Shown one piece after another: positions 51,799-63,089 of a DNA stretch of 64,000 nt (within the stretch, counting starts at the first letter, position 1; each line of letters starts with the position of its first letter). The position numbers were made by a program, and so were the translations under genes. A model generated the notes under the pieces. The model was not told the DNA's origin. It ran no database searches and saw nothing but the letters and a program-made list of their open reading frames with translations. The stretch comes from Beverwykella pulmonaria (taxonomy: Eukaryota > Ascomycota > Dothideomycetes > Pleosporales > Melanommataceae): positions 3,328,427 through 3,392,426 of the forward strand of contig BCHH01000002.1 of the NCBI GenBank assembly GCA_001599595.1, written 5' to 3'.

Positions 51799-54354
51799 TT
51801 ACACCACCTCCCACTTGGCCAGCCTGCCCAAGGTATGGCCAGCTTCGCGAACGATGCACACGCGACCATCCTTGTCCATCCCCTTTCCTTCTCCACTCAA
51901 CACTCTGTGGAGCACCAAGTTAGCAACTGCAGTGGGCACACCTTCTGCAAGATTGTAGTTGCCGGTCGTGACGTATCCGATCAAGTCCACTTCGTCGGGA
52001 ACAATGGGGTAGTCTTCATCGCCAGCTTGGAGACAATTATCACTCGCTTGCAGAGGGTCTAGGAGACTCCCGGCGAGCTCCCTCGTGCGCAGGTGCTTCG
52101 GCAAGCTTTTCGGTTTCGGTGTAGGATGTTTTTTAGTTCCCGTCTTGGAACTAGTGGCAGGCTTGGAGCCTGGCATCATAGACAGCCACTTGCTCCGGAG
52201 TTCTGAATTATTTGTCGGGAGCCTATAAATACGAGCGCAGTGTGTCGGAACGCCGCGCTGAACCATAGTCATCCGAACTGTGAAAACACATGGTGAAGAA
52301 ATACCGGCTGTAGGCTCAGATCGACCTGCTATGACCTCGGAAGCTTGTCGTGGAAGAAGCTGACGGTAAGGAGACGAAGTCAGGTCGGGCTTCACTTCTG
52401 GGTCTTTATCTCCTTGGACTAATTTCGGGAGAAGGCGTTCCCAATCACAAGCCCATGGATCTCCGACCTCACCTTTCCTATCATTCCCAAGATCAACAGA
52501 GTTCCACTCTATTCTCTTTCCTCTTGGTCGTTTGGTCCACTCGGCCTTTCTCTGAACGCGTTCTTGCTGTTCCCACATCCACCCTGCGTCGGTACCAGGA
52601 TAATCGAAAGGAAAAGACGGCTCTGATCGTTCAAAATAGACCTGCCGCCTTTCTTTCAGCCCGCCAAACCTTGGGTTGCCTCCGGTCGACACTGGATAGC
52701 GCATAATGCCCCGCCAAATGGGTAGTACACACTTCCATGGGAGAAGAACAGTCCAACAGTTGCTTCTCTTCGAGACAAAAGTAAGCATGGGGATTTGAGG
52801 GTCCATCGGACGTGGGTCCGGGTACTGTCCGGGCAAGGCGATCGCCTTTCGACGATTGATGGATTGCTGAGATGGAAGCGACCGTCCAGCAGCGAGCCGA
52901 GCGTTACGATCAAATATAGCTGGGGCAGTCTGCGTTCTATCAATCGGCCAGTAAGCGAGCGTCTCGGTCAGCTGCTCCTGGAAGCTAATATCTGCAGGCC
53001 TCGGTGGATCACGAAGTCGAGGATCAGAAACTGCAAAAGCCAGCAGTACATCTGCGGGTAGTTCCCGAAGATCTGTGACAGAGGCAAGAGTGGGCCAGAG
53101 CGACGGAGAATTGTCCGGAGATGTATTCGCGGAAATACTAGGTGTGAGGATAGAACAAAGTGTTTCGGTCGCGGCTGGTCCCATAATCTCTATGGAGCCG
53201 ATCTCAAAGCGGAGGTCTTCCACAATTACGGCTGGTTTCTGCACCTTCGCGACCCTGATAACTTCATTCCAAAGATCGAGGAATCCGCTTGGATGCACTC
53301 TAATGAAGGCCCTCCTCTTGATGCTGTCGACCTTTTCTCGCACACTCCAGATGACACTAACTTGAGCCGTTTTCTTCGGTACTTTCCCTTCCCGCTCATA
53401 GATCCAGCCTTCGCATACTCTTGTGCCATCTGTCCACTTCTTCCACTTTCCCCTATGCCGCCATACATCTTCTCCCTCTTCTTCGGCGAAATGTAGTGCC
53501 TTCAACAATTCTAGAATGCTCGCATCCATACCCTCAAGTCCAATTGTAGCCATATAGCTCATGTCCCAAGCAACAGCTCCTCTTCGTAGCACAGCGCGAT
53601 GGGTAAGACGGTAGGCCTTTCCAGTTGGCCTAAGCGGAATCGCGAAACGCCAGAGCGGTTCCTTGCCAGGAGTCATAGTTGCACGTTTTGTATGCCAAAT
53701 ATGTGTTGGGAGCCAAGTCTTGTTTATTTGACGTCTACGAAACCTTGACGATGGCGTATCGGGAATCGCAAGGGCTGCAAATCTTTTGCGCCGTTTCTTC
53801 GCAGCTGCCGACTCTACAACAGATTCCTCCAATGCAGTCTTCTCTGTTGATCCTCCCTTCTTGGTCTTCTTCACTGCGATAAGGCTCTCATTCTCTCCTT
53901 CCCTTCTTTCTTTTCTCTTCTCTCTTGCCATTTTACTCTTCTCTATCCCTTCCTTCCTCAGCCGCTCTTTCCCTCCCTTCCCGGATCCGCTCCCACTCTT
54001 ACTCTTCGAAATCGGTGTATTATCCTCCTTTGCCTCCTTCCTCGCCTTGTCCCTCAGCCTCTTCGGCACGCGTTGCGGATTATGACTCCCAGTCCTCCTT
54101 CTCAGGTCCCTCGGGACGTTTTGAAATGCTCTTCTTGACAATCCTTTCTTCGCAGCTCTCATTGCGTTCTCCAAAGCCTTGATTTCGTTCTCGTGCGCGC
54201 GCATAAAGCGCGACACGTTGAGCTCGCCATTTGGATACGCGATAGTAGTGGGGGTTGCGGAGATATTGCGGAATGGGTTGGACGGCAATCTAGCGCGCTT
54301 CGCTACGGGAGTGGCATCTGAGTTCTGTTTCCGTTTCTTCAAATTGTCCGCCAT
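51799..54354 (-). CDS. POP1: Ribonuclease P/MRP protein subunit POP1, 851 aa
   Basis: Intron-free frame. ATG 54354 (MADNLKKRKQ) is used; the frame runs 39 codons further upstream but without POP1-like sequence. The N-terminal POP1 domain is clear: LNVSRFMRAHENEIKALENA, LSRRAFQNVPRDLRRRTGSH and RVPKRLRDKARKEAKE. The second half contains WLPTHIWHTKRATM, the POPLD-type segment ending in LPWKCVLPIWRGIMRYPVSTGGNPRFGGLKE (cut at the edges), and a C-terminal GYVTTGNYNLAEGVPTAVANL typical of the family end. POP1 is the largest protein of RNase P and RNase MRP, acting in tRNA 5' processing and pre-rRNA cleavage. Length (851 aa) is normal for ascomycetes. It is divergently arranged with the MFS gene at 54977. 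Confidence 0.95.
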   Translation of the reverse strand: MADNLKKRKQNSDATPVAKRARLPSNPFRNISATPTTIAYPNGELNVSRFMRAHENEIKALENAMRAAKKGLSRRAFQNVPRDLRRRTGSHNPQRVPKRLRDKARKEAKEDNTPISKSKSGSGSGKGGKERLRKEGIEKSKMAREKRKERREGENESLIAVKKTKKGGSTEKTALEESVVESAAAKKRRKRFAALAIPDTPSSRFRRRQINKTWLPTHIWHTKRATMTPGKEPLWRFAIPLRPTGKAYRLTHRAVLRRGAVAWDMSYMATIGLEGMDASILELLKALHFAEEEGEDVWRHRGKWKKWTDGTRVCEGWIYEREGKVPKKTAQVSVIWSVREKVDSIKRRAFIRVHPSGFLDLWNEVIRVAKVQKPAVIVEDLRFEIGSIEIMGPAATETLCSILTPSISANTSPDNSPSLWPTLASVTDLRELPADVLLAFAVSDPRLRDPPRPADISFQEQLTETLAYWPIDRTQTAPAIFDRNARLAAGRSLPSQQSINRRKAIALPGQYPDPRPMDPQIPMLTFVSKRSNCWTVLLPWKCVLPIWRGIMRYPVSTGGNPRFGGLKERRQVYFERSEPSFPFDYPGTDAGWMWEQQERVQRKAEWTKRPRGKRIEWNSVDLGNDRKGEVGDPWACDWERLLPKLVQGDKDPEVKPDLTSSPYRQLLPRQASEVIAGRSEPTAGISSPCVFTVRMTMVQRGVPTHCARIYRLPTNNSELRSKWLSMMPGSKPATSSKTGTKKHPTPKPKSLPKHLRTRELAGSLLDPLQASDNCLQAGDEDYPIVPDEVDLIGYVTTGNYNLAEGVPTAVANLVLHRVLSGEGKGMDKDGRVCIVREAGHTLGRLAKWEVV

Positions 54355-54976
54355 GGCAGCGGGACGGTTGTTACGGAGAAAAGTGGTGGTGTTTAAGCAT
54401 TCAAGCTTAACTGAAAACTTCCAATTGCTTGGCAGCCATCCCAAAGGGAGATTAGCGCAATTCGCGAACACACGTGCATGCCCAATTCACCCACATACGG
54501 CCATCTCTAACTCTAATACCTCGAATTCAAGCTTCATTACTGAAAAGGAAATGCCATTAAAGGGTCTCGGGATTTTTAGTCTTAGGAGAATAGTCCTGTA
54601 GTTCATGCGTTTCTTTGACCGAATACGGTTTCCGGATGTCATTTTCCGCTATAACGAAAGGATTCAGACTTGAAAGCTCGCAAGTTGGATATCCAGCATG
54701 GCCCGAACCCGAATCCCTTCCGGCTAAGATGACTTGAATATACCCCGCTGCTTGCAGGGTCTTCACTTAGCATGGATTTCTTTCTAGATTACCTTTATCT
54801 AAGTCGTTTCGATGCCCTTGGATGCGCTGCTTAGCCCATATACCATTTTGACTGCTCAGGATTTCTTGACCATTTTACCGGATATTCTCCCCACTAGCGA
54901 TTAGGAGAAGGAAGACGAAGGGTATTGACTCTCACTCTGTTGGAATCCAGGGAATTGAAAGTAGCGAAAGAGCCGG
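54355..54976. other. Divergent promoter region between POP1 and the MFS gene
   Basis: 622 bp with no coding frame of substance. Confidence 0.4.
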
Positions 54977-57249
54977 ATGAACAGTCCCTATATGCCTCGT
55001 TCAAAGGCCGCCGCGGAATGCGGTTCTGAGAAGAGTCTTCCAGAAAACATGGAGAAAAGTATTTTCGACTTGCCCTTAGAAGTGGACGAAACACTTCAAT
55101 ATGACAAGCCGATGCCCGCCGCCACAGCCTCTGGAGATCGGGCACTCGTTTTGATGGATCTGGAAAATGGGATGGTAGGATGGGAGGATGCGGAGGACCC
55201 TGATAACCCCCAGTAAGTTGTGGAGAACAATTGGGAGCCGAAGCCCAGATCAGTGTTTTGACTTTTGGCCAGAAACTGGAGTTGGGGGAAGAAATGGATG
55301 CTCATGTTGTGGATGGGAAGCATGTCTACCTTCAGTCCGATGGCGAGCTCTCTCTGCGCTCCTGGGACATCCCTTACACTCGAAGATTACGGACTTACGT
55401 CTAAGACTGTTGGAACCCTTATGATATCCATCTACGTCCTTGGATATGCTGTCGGACCGCTGTTCCTAGCTCCCCTGGTATTAAGTTCGCCTTTTTGAAA
55501 TTGAACATGCACTAATGATCCTTTTAGTAAGCAGTGCGGTTTTCTAAGTCTCTGCATACATCCTCACAGTATATTAGTACTTGTAGAACATTTGCTTTGC
55601 ATGGCTTAGTATCACGATCTCTCTTCTATCAACATTCAGCTGACTATCCACCACCCTAAGGTCTGAAATGTACGGTCGGCCTGTCGTAATCAATGCATCT
55701 AGTGCGTTTTTCAACGCTTTCATCCTGGGATGCAGCTTCGCCCCGAATATGCCTAGCTTGATCATAATGCGTTTGCTCGCTGGTATTGGAGGATCAGCGG
55801 TCATGACAATAGTCTCGGCGGTTATAGGGGACGTTTTTAGAGTGCATGAGCGCGCTGCTGCATCGTGTATAGTGATCGGGACACCGTCTCTTGCACCTAT
55901 TAGTACGAACGACTTCTCTCAATGGCATTTATTCGCAGGCTGACCCAAATGACAGTTGGACCAATTGCAGGCGGCTTTATATCTCAGTACCTTGGATGGC
56001 GATGGGCCTGTACGTAACTTTGGGGTATGACTTTGAAAAATATGTTTGAAATTATGTGGGAGACGCTACCCAGGTAGTGTTTTTACATACCCTCTACATA
56101 TGAAGGAGTCATACTAGTTCCTAAACCTTTTGACATTTGCTGACTCTGACATTCAGATTGGATTTTGTTGATGGGGAGTGGCCCGTTGAATATCGCCATG
56201 ATCTTCTTCATGCATGAATCGAATCATCCTACTATACTTGAAAAGAAAACCAAACGGCTGAAGAAGGAACTGGGCCGGAATGATCTGCACTCACACTTGG
56301 AAATGCGATTGCCTCCTCGCGAAGTCCTTGCGCGAAGTATCGTGAGACCAATCAAGGTATCGTTTTGTCATATATCCTTGAGATCAACTGCTAATTTTCT
56401 ATATCAGTTTCTCTTCAGATCGCCAATCGCATTTTTGATATCTCTGTACGTCAGTGTTGTGTATGGCACTTTGTGTGAGTAAGCGCATAGCATCAACGGA
56501 GTGCGTGTTGACCCCGACAGACCTCCTATTCACCACTATACCTGACGTTTTCCAAAATACGTATCATTTCAGCGTTCAGTACACCGGGCTAGCATACCTT
56601 GGTCGTAAGTGTTTCACCTCTGTCGAAGTTGCCGTAATATAGCTAACAGCAACTAGTTGGTCTTGGCATGTTTGTGTGTCTCCCTTTCTACTCTCCATCG
56701 CTCAAACTCTCACACATTCGTATAGATGGCACTAGGATTAATCATGAAGTTTAATGACCGCAATGTTGTTCGCATGCGAGACAAGAACAACGGAGTATTC
56801 GAGCGTAAGTCTCCCTCTCTTCTTGAACTCCGCGCCTAACATACTTTTTAGCTGAGATGCGGCTCTCCACCACGATATACTTTGCCCCTTTTATGCCTCT
56901 CGCCCTCTTCGTATACGGTTGGACCGCACGTCCTGAAGTCCACTGGATTGTACCTTGTCTATCATTCATTCCCTTTGGCTTTGGTCTGCTGGGAATCTTT
57001 GTCCCCTGTCAGACATATATGGTTGACGCTTTTCTTTCCACCGCGGCCTCCGCTGTGGCTGCTCTTGTCTGTATGAGAAGCATCTTTGGAGCTTTCTTGC
57101 CCCTGATAGGACCGAAGCTTTATGACAAGCTGGGCTTAGGATGGGGAAACACAGTATTGGGCTTCATCACCCTGGCGGTCACCCCGGTGCCGTTTGCGTT
57201 CTTGAAGTGGGGAGGCTTTGTGCGGAAGAGGTACCCTGTGAATTTGTAG
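54977..57249 (+). pseudogene. MFS multidrug transporter (DHA1-like), probably inactivated
   Basis: Exons can be followed through the whole gene: 54977-55212, 55273-55477, (55662)-55902, 55956-56009, 56157-56356, 56408-56474, 56521-56604, 56657-56673, 56726-56804 and 56852-57249. The product matches DHA1 antiporters: DPDNPQNWSWGKKW, the membrane segments, SEMYGRPVVINASSAFF (loop 2-3 motif A), GWRWAYWILLMGSGPLN and the final VRKRYPVNL. The step from exon 2 (...GPLFLAPL) to exon 3 (SEMYGR) fails: a 184-nt stretch has no acceptor that keeps the frame, as the only nearby AG (55659-55660) leaves one extra base and gives a stop. Insertion into an older intron is likely. All other junctions fit. Toxin or drug efflux is the likely original role. 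Confidence 0.8.
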
Positions 57250-58369
57250 AGTAAGAAACTTCGTTTGACATTGGTTGAAGCGCGCTTGAATAGATCAACC
57301 CAGACAAACTATACCCAAAGCGCTCTAGCACAATCACGTGATTAAACTTTCTCATCTTAGACTCCTGAAAGATACCCAACAGCCTTGACTATCAACTTCA
57401 AGCACATGAAGACTTCTATCTAGTTTGAAGAAACTACCACGTGTTTGGCTTGGTGATGTTGGTCTCCGAATAGAAGAAACATTAGACGGCCAACCAACGA
57501 CCCCCATAACGTAATTAACCACAGATCGGCACACCCCAGCCCGAATTGGATCGCTCCTTGTCGCAAAGCTTAAACGCCATTTTCTCAAAGTATTTCTCAC
57601 GGACTGTGGTATTTTTTTTACTGACAATATCCAATGTAAGGAAATTAGGGAATTCAACCACAAAGTCACGGCGAAAGTTAACCGCAAACTCGCTAACCAC
57701 GAGTTTCAACTTCAAGACTTCACAGAACACATCAAAGCTCCATATCTGCCCTATTCATGAGTGTACGCCACGAAATTCAGCTCTGATCATCGTTCTCGAC
57801 CGTACTTGGTACACATAGCGTAGTATGTCTCGTAGGGCCGCCAACCCCGAGCAAGCCCGTTGCCCTTCTCCGGTCTTGGACCTGAGCTCCGGGTCTCCAG
57901 GGCTGGCTGGCTCCGTCACGTAAAACTTACCGAAGGGCTTTAGTCAAATAAGAACGAATGCATGTTGATAAGGCTACCGCTTCAGTTACATCCACTGGCT
58001 AAAAACTCAGAGGATGTGTTGTCATTCAAAATCGGAACGTCTTGCATAAGTTTCTCATTGCAGGTCGTCGCCTGCATCGCTTGCATTTGCCTGCATGCCT
58101 TGGCCGCCCACTCTCTCCGCGACTAATCCAGCTATACCCAGTTTAGTTCGATTGTCATCCCACTGTCTATTACAGTCCACTCTCCTAGCCCTGCTCAAAG
58201 CTCCATTTAATCTGCCTGTGCACGAGTTTGTTCATTTTTTCTATTCCCTGATGGCTTCCGACTCCAGAAAACTTGACGCCATCTTCAAAATTTATATACT
58301 ATACATTAATTCCTAGAGTCCAAGATTTGACCTTTGCAACTTTCCATCGATACCCTTGCACTATACACA
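57250..58369. other. Intergenic, 1.1 kb
   Basis: No gene. The overlapping frames at 57352-57818 on both strands show no domain. The last 300 bp are the leader of the MATE gene. Confidence 0.4.
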
Positions 58370-59986
58370 ATGGAGGGCCGCCCAACCAGCCCTCGATCCT
58401 GGCTACCAATTTTCCGACGGAAGTCAAAACCAAACGATCCTGATGCTATTCCAAACGAGCAAACTTCGCTCCTTCCTCCTCACGAAGACTGGTATACTAC
58501 CGGCGAATCTTACGAACTTGAAAATGGAGAGGGCACTAAATTCCAACTCATATTGCATGAATTCTGGGTTCTCCTCAAAGGCTCACTGCCGGTAATCGTC
58601 GCCTACGCCCTCCAAAACTCGCTTCAAACGATATCAGTTCTTATCGTTGGGCGACTATCACCAGAAGCACTTGCCACCGCTGCTTTCTCCTACATGTTCG
58701 CAATGGCAACCGGCTGGCTTGTTGCTCTCGGCGGTACGACCGCAATCGATACTATCGCATCTGCGAGCTTTACCGGGAGCAAAAACAAACACGACCTGGG
58801 TATCATTCTTCAACGATCCTTTGTTGTTCTTACCTTGTTCTACTTACCAATTGCGATTCTTTGGATCTGTTCCGAACCAATCTTCAAAGCCCTTGGACAA
58901 GAAGACTACATTGCTCGGGATTCGGCAAAATTCCTTTCTGTTCTCGTCCCCGGTGGTATTGGCTATATTTACTTTGAAGCTGTGAAGAAGTATCTCCAAG
59001 CACAAGGTATCTACTGTCGCTGTCTACTCTCTTTTCATGAGCTAACAACGCCAGAAATAATGAGGCCTGGAACTTACGTTTTGCTGATCACGTCTCCCCT
59101 CAGCGCAGGCCTAAACTACCTATTCGTCTACACCTTCAAGATGGGACTCCTCGGTGCTCCTTTCGCTACAGGCATTGCTTACTGGGCATCGTTTCTTCTC
59201 CTCCTTGCATATGCCCGTTTTGTCGACGGGTGGGAATGCTGGGGCGGCTGGAATCGCAAGTGCATACAAAATACAGGGACCTTTGCGCGCCTTGCGTTTC
59301 TCGGGGTTATACACGTGGGCACTGAATGGTGGGCCTTCGAGATTGTGGCTCTTGCAGCAGGCAAATTGGGAACGATACCACTCGCAGCGCAAAGTGTGAT
59401 TATGACAACCGATCAAGTCATGAACACAATTCCTTTCGGTGTTGGTGTTGCTACTAGCTCACGAGTCGGCAACCTTCTTGGAGCGCGTAACGCAACGGGC
59501 GCAGCGAGAGCAGCAAATACCGCAGCTGTTTTGAGCATGGTACTCGGCGCTATCGTCCTCGCTGTTCTCATGGGTGTCAAGGACTTCTATGCCACGATCT
59601 TCAATGACGACATCCGGGTCATCAAGCTTACCGCAGAGGTCATGCCATACGTTGCCTTGTTCCAGATCGCCGACGGCCTCAACGGGAGCTGCGGCGGCGC
59701 ACTCAGAGGAATGGGCCGACAGCATATCGGTGCTACGGTCAACCTTGTCAGTTATTACTGTGGAGCATTGCCTCTCGGTATCTGGCTAGCGTTCCACGGA
59801 TGGGGGCTGGGAGGTCTGTGGGTCGGACAGTGCATTGCCCTGTACGTTGTAGGGTTTGCAGAATGGGCAATTGTAGCCTGGAGCAACTGGGAGTACCAGG
59901 TGAAGAAGGCCTTTGATAGGATGGATTCAGACAACAGGGCTGAGTTGGGTGCATCGGATGGACCGGTTCCGAACAGGGACCATTGA
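58370..59986 (+). CDS. MATE-family multidrug/toxin efflux transporter, 522 aa
   Basis: Exons 58370-59006 and 59055-59986; the 48-nt intron (donor GTATCT, GCTAAC branch, acceptor CCAG) is in-phase and stop-free, so the raw frame reads through it. Spliced, YLQAQ joins EIMRPGTYVLLI. ATG 58370 (MEGRPTSPRSW) is used since the longer frame starts at TTG. A cytoplasmic N-terminus is followed by twelve hydrophobic segments. MATE signatures include LPVIVAYALQNSLQTISVLI, GTTAIDTIASASFTGSKN, FGVGVATSSRVGNLLGARNA and DGLNGSCGGALRGMGRQHIG, the last being the classical second-half motif. This is the eukaryotic (ERC1/plant DTX-like) branch, exchanging cations for drugs at the plasma or vacuolar membrane. 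The neighbouring upstream MFS pump is a possible companion, but they are unrelated in sequence. Confidence 0.93.
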   Translation: MEGRPTSPRSWLPIFRRKSKPNDPDAIPNEQTSLLPPHEDWYTTGESYELENGEGTKFQLILHEFWVLLKGSLPVIVAYALQNSLQTISVLIVGRLSPEALATAAFSYMFAMATGWLVALGGTTAIDTIASASFTGSKNKHDLGIILQRSFVVLTLFYLPIAILWICSEPIFKALGQEDYIARDSAKFLSVLVPGGIGYIYFEAVKKYLQAQGIYCRCLLSFHELTTPEIMRPGTYVLLITSPLSAGLNYLFVYTFKMGLLGAPFATGIAYWASFLLLLAYARFVDGWECWGGWNRKCIQNTGTFARLAFLGVIHVGTEWWAFEIVALAAGKLGTIPLAAQSVIMTTDQVMNTIPFGVGVATSSRVGNLLGARNATGAARAANTAAVLSMVLGAIVLAVLMGVKDFYATIFNDDIRVIKLTAEVMPYVALFQIADGLNGSCGGALRGMGRQHIGATVNLVSYYCGALPLGIWLAFHGWGLGGLWVGQCIALYVVGFAEWAIVAWSNWEYQVKKAFDRMDSDNRAELGASDGPVPNRDH

Positions 59987-60958
59987 CAGGCGAAAAAAGG
60001 TGATGATGATAGAGAACAAACTTCAAATCAACAGCGGCTCCGGAATTAGAGATAGATAGAAAGTCGGGCGAAGAAAAATAAATATGCGTCCAATGTTCGA
60101 TATTGCCCGTTTCGGGTTAAGCGAGCATCTGATCCTGTCCTCAAAATTCAGTTCACCCAAACCTCACCTCTTGCATGATCAGCAACATTTCCCCACGTCC
60201 CAATTCGGACCACGGATGGCATCGTATGCATGAAGGCAGATTCAGCTTTGTCGCCATGACGAGCCTTATCATTGAGACCACGTCGTCCCACCTCGCCAAC
60301 CTCAATGCCAGGCTTCGATCCTTGATCCCGACCACTCAGTCGGCATACAAAACCGCTGCTAAGGCTGCTTGTTGGTGGCAAAACCCCGACTTCAACTCCC
60401 GGTAGATAGCAACTTGCTGCTAGAGACATTACAAACAGCGTTACGACCGTCTGTATGCGTTGGCGATACGTAAGAGCTGCAGCGGGAACATGCATAAGCT
60501 TCACCCCAGGGCCCTGATTTCGTCCCTTTTGCCACGCCTCAGATAAGGCTTCTCTAACTGGGAAGACAGACTGTGAATTTCGCGTTTACGAAATCGTGCA
60601 CACGATGTGCTATTGGCCAATTCGTCCCCTCTCCAGCCATCATCGATCATGGCGGGGTCTTCACTCCACATGAACAAGCAACGTCCGAACACTAATCATA
60701 ACGTCTTTCCTACCGAAGCTGAGGGCTGCAAGCTCGCCTCTAGCCAATTGAGGGCAGTCGAGTCCTCATCTTGCATGGGCTAGATGGACCAGGGTAGCTC
60801 CAAGCTGTTTACCTAACAGACAGAGGTCAAGACGTAGTAGATACTGACGGGCTCAATCTTTTTGTCAATATGTACTGCAGATTCCCGCATTTCGGGTAGC
60901 GGATTTCTCTCGTCATTCCTCCCAATTCTGTCAAACTTGTCCTTCAAAAGCTCTCAAA
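59987..60958. other. Intergenic, about 970 bp
   Basis: No gene. Minus frames at 60148-60504 and 60501-60692 have no domain. The last 100 bp are the leader of the agmatinase gene. Confidence 0.4.
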
Positions 60959-62641
60959 ATGAGGGTTTCCAGCGCTATTTTCGCCTTCATAGCTACCGCA
61001 GCTGCTCATGGTGACCATGACCATGACCAGGAGCCAATGTCTGGCCCATTTGATGGATTGTGGTACAACAGCTTGCCTGGAGATGGCGGAACTCAGGTTC
61101 GTCGCTTGCAAGACGGAATCTCAGCTTGCTTTCCTCAATTAACCTCCATGCAGGCAGATTCAATTTTCTCTGGAATCTCTACCTTCGGCCGCTTGAAGTA
61201 TCATCCTTGCCTCTCAAGCGACGTCAAATACGACATTGCATTCATCGGTATAGTTCAATGCACTATTCCCAGCATAAGGACCTTGACCTGGCTAACAAGT
61301 ACATAGGCGCTCCATTCGACACGGGAACTTCATACCGCCCAGGAGCTCGTTTCGGCCCAAGCGGCATCAGACAAGGTTCTCGCCGTCTCAATCTCTAGTA
61401 TGTTTCTATATACTTACCATTTGGTCCTTGTGGGCATAAAGGCTCACGCAAGGTTCGATTCAGTGGCGGATACAACGTCCCCTTAGCCGCAAACCCGTTC
61501 AATTCTTGGGCGAAGGTTATAGATTGCGGTGACATTCCAGTTACTTCGTAAGTCTATCCCAACAAGCTCCATGAAATACTGGCGTTTAGGGCCCATGAAT
61601 ACCTGGGTTTAGTTCATTGCTGACTCTCCTGCAATGTAGCTATGACAATGCCTACGCACTTCAACAGATCGAAGAAGGCCACAACTTGCTCCTTTCTCGC
61701 GCGCCTTTCACTCATGCCTCAAAGCCTGGTCCTTCCAAGAAGGGCAAGACACTGCCGCGACTAATTACTCTTGGTGGTGATCACACCATCACGCTCCCGT
61801 TGTTGCGCTCCATTCATCGGTGAGTGCAGAGCTCTAGCTGTCAAACCGAGATTAACCATTGCTTGTCAGTGAATATGGACCCGTAAGCGTGATCCACTTC
61901 GATAGCCATCTGTGAGTCCACCTTGATAAACTGAGGCCAATCTCATTTTTGCGATCTAGCTAATGAAGACAGTGATACTTGGAGGCCCAAGGTTTTTGGT
62001 GGCGCTCCCAGTGAACAGGCCAGTGTCAACCACGGTACCTACTTCTTTCACGCAGCACAAGAAGGCCTTCTTGCCAATGACACCAACATCCACGCCGGCA
62101 TCCGCACGACGCTGTCTGGCCCTTCTGACTACACCAATGACGGGTACTGTGGCTTCGAGATTTCCGAGGCGCGAGAAATTGATACCATTGGGACTGAAGG
62201 CATCATCAAGAAGATCAGGGACAGAGTCGGAACGAAGAACCCAGTGTATCTGAGTATTGACATTGATACTCTTGATCCAGCCTGTAAGCTTCAACCGAGA
62301 CTGCTGTGGAGCAAGCACTAATACGCTAGTGATAGTCGCACCCGCGACTGGTACACCGGAAACTGGCGGATGGTCCACTCGCGAGCTGCGCACGATTATC
62401 CGAGGCCTTGAGGGCATCAACCTCATTGCCACCGATATCGTAGAGGTTGCCCCGGCTTATGACACCAACGCCGAGCTAACCACCATGGCCGCCGCGGTAA
62501 GTCGCAAGATGAATTGATCAATGATGGAAACACTGACAAGACCAGGATGTTCTGTTTGAGGTCATGACACTAATGGTCAAGGCGGGGCCGTTGAGCAGGA
62601 TGGTTGACGACAAGGAGGAAGTGACTGAGCTGAAGGTATAA
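60959..62641 (+). CDS. Secreted agmatinase/arginase-family ureohydrolase, 398 aa
   Basis: Nine exons join in phase: 60959-61096, 61154-61247, 61307-61397, 61464-61547, 61640-61819, 61870-61911, 61973-62283, 62336-62496 and 62546-62641 (introns 49-92 nt). A signal peptide ([16 protein letters not shown]) is followed by a His/Asp run (HGDHDHDQE). The ureohydrolase fold is complete: [20 protein letters not shown], the first metal motif LGGDHT (H184), HFDSHLDTW (D207, H209, D211), and [19 protein letters not shown] (D306, D308). All five metal-ligand positions that can be seen are kept, so two Mn2+ ions and activity are likely. The [12 protein letters not shown] segment and length favour agmatinase (agmatine to putrescine and urea) over arginase. 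Extracellular members of this group are common in filamentous ascomycetes. Confidence 0.92.
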
Positions 62642-63089
62642 AAAGGGCAGATTTCCTCCCAAAGCTTACATGGTACCTCGATACTATCAGTCGTTACTAT
62701 GAGCCAACGTCATGTCCTTTGGAAGTACAATAGTTAGCGGGGAGATGGACATGTACGCCCTCCCCTACTCTTTACCTAGATGAATAATGAGACCTTTATT
62801 CACAAAAACTGCTTTCAAAATGAGTGAATGAATGTATGTCGTGATCGTATTTTCGTGTTGTGTTGGTGGTGAGGCCGAAATGGGAAATTATTTGGATGCT
62901 GGCATTCTGTCCAATAGGCGCTCAGCATTTATAATCGCTTCCATGTGCCGGCATTCGCCGCTGGATGACATATGACATAACGTTGGCGAACTCAAAAGAC
63001 ACCCTCTCTCCGATTTCACCACCGAAGTGTTTCTCCCCCGATCCTGCCCTTTTGGCCACTATTGTCTAAGTAGGTGGACATTTGCGACT
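62642..63089. other. Intergenic, agmatinase 3' flank and ISA1 promoter
   Basis: About 450 bp, no gene. A frame continuing upstream of the ISA1 start (to 63027) begins at GTG and is not used. Confidence 0.4.
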
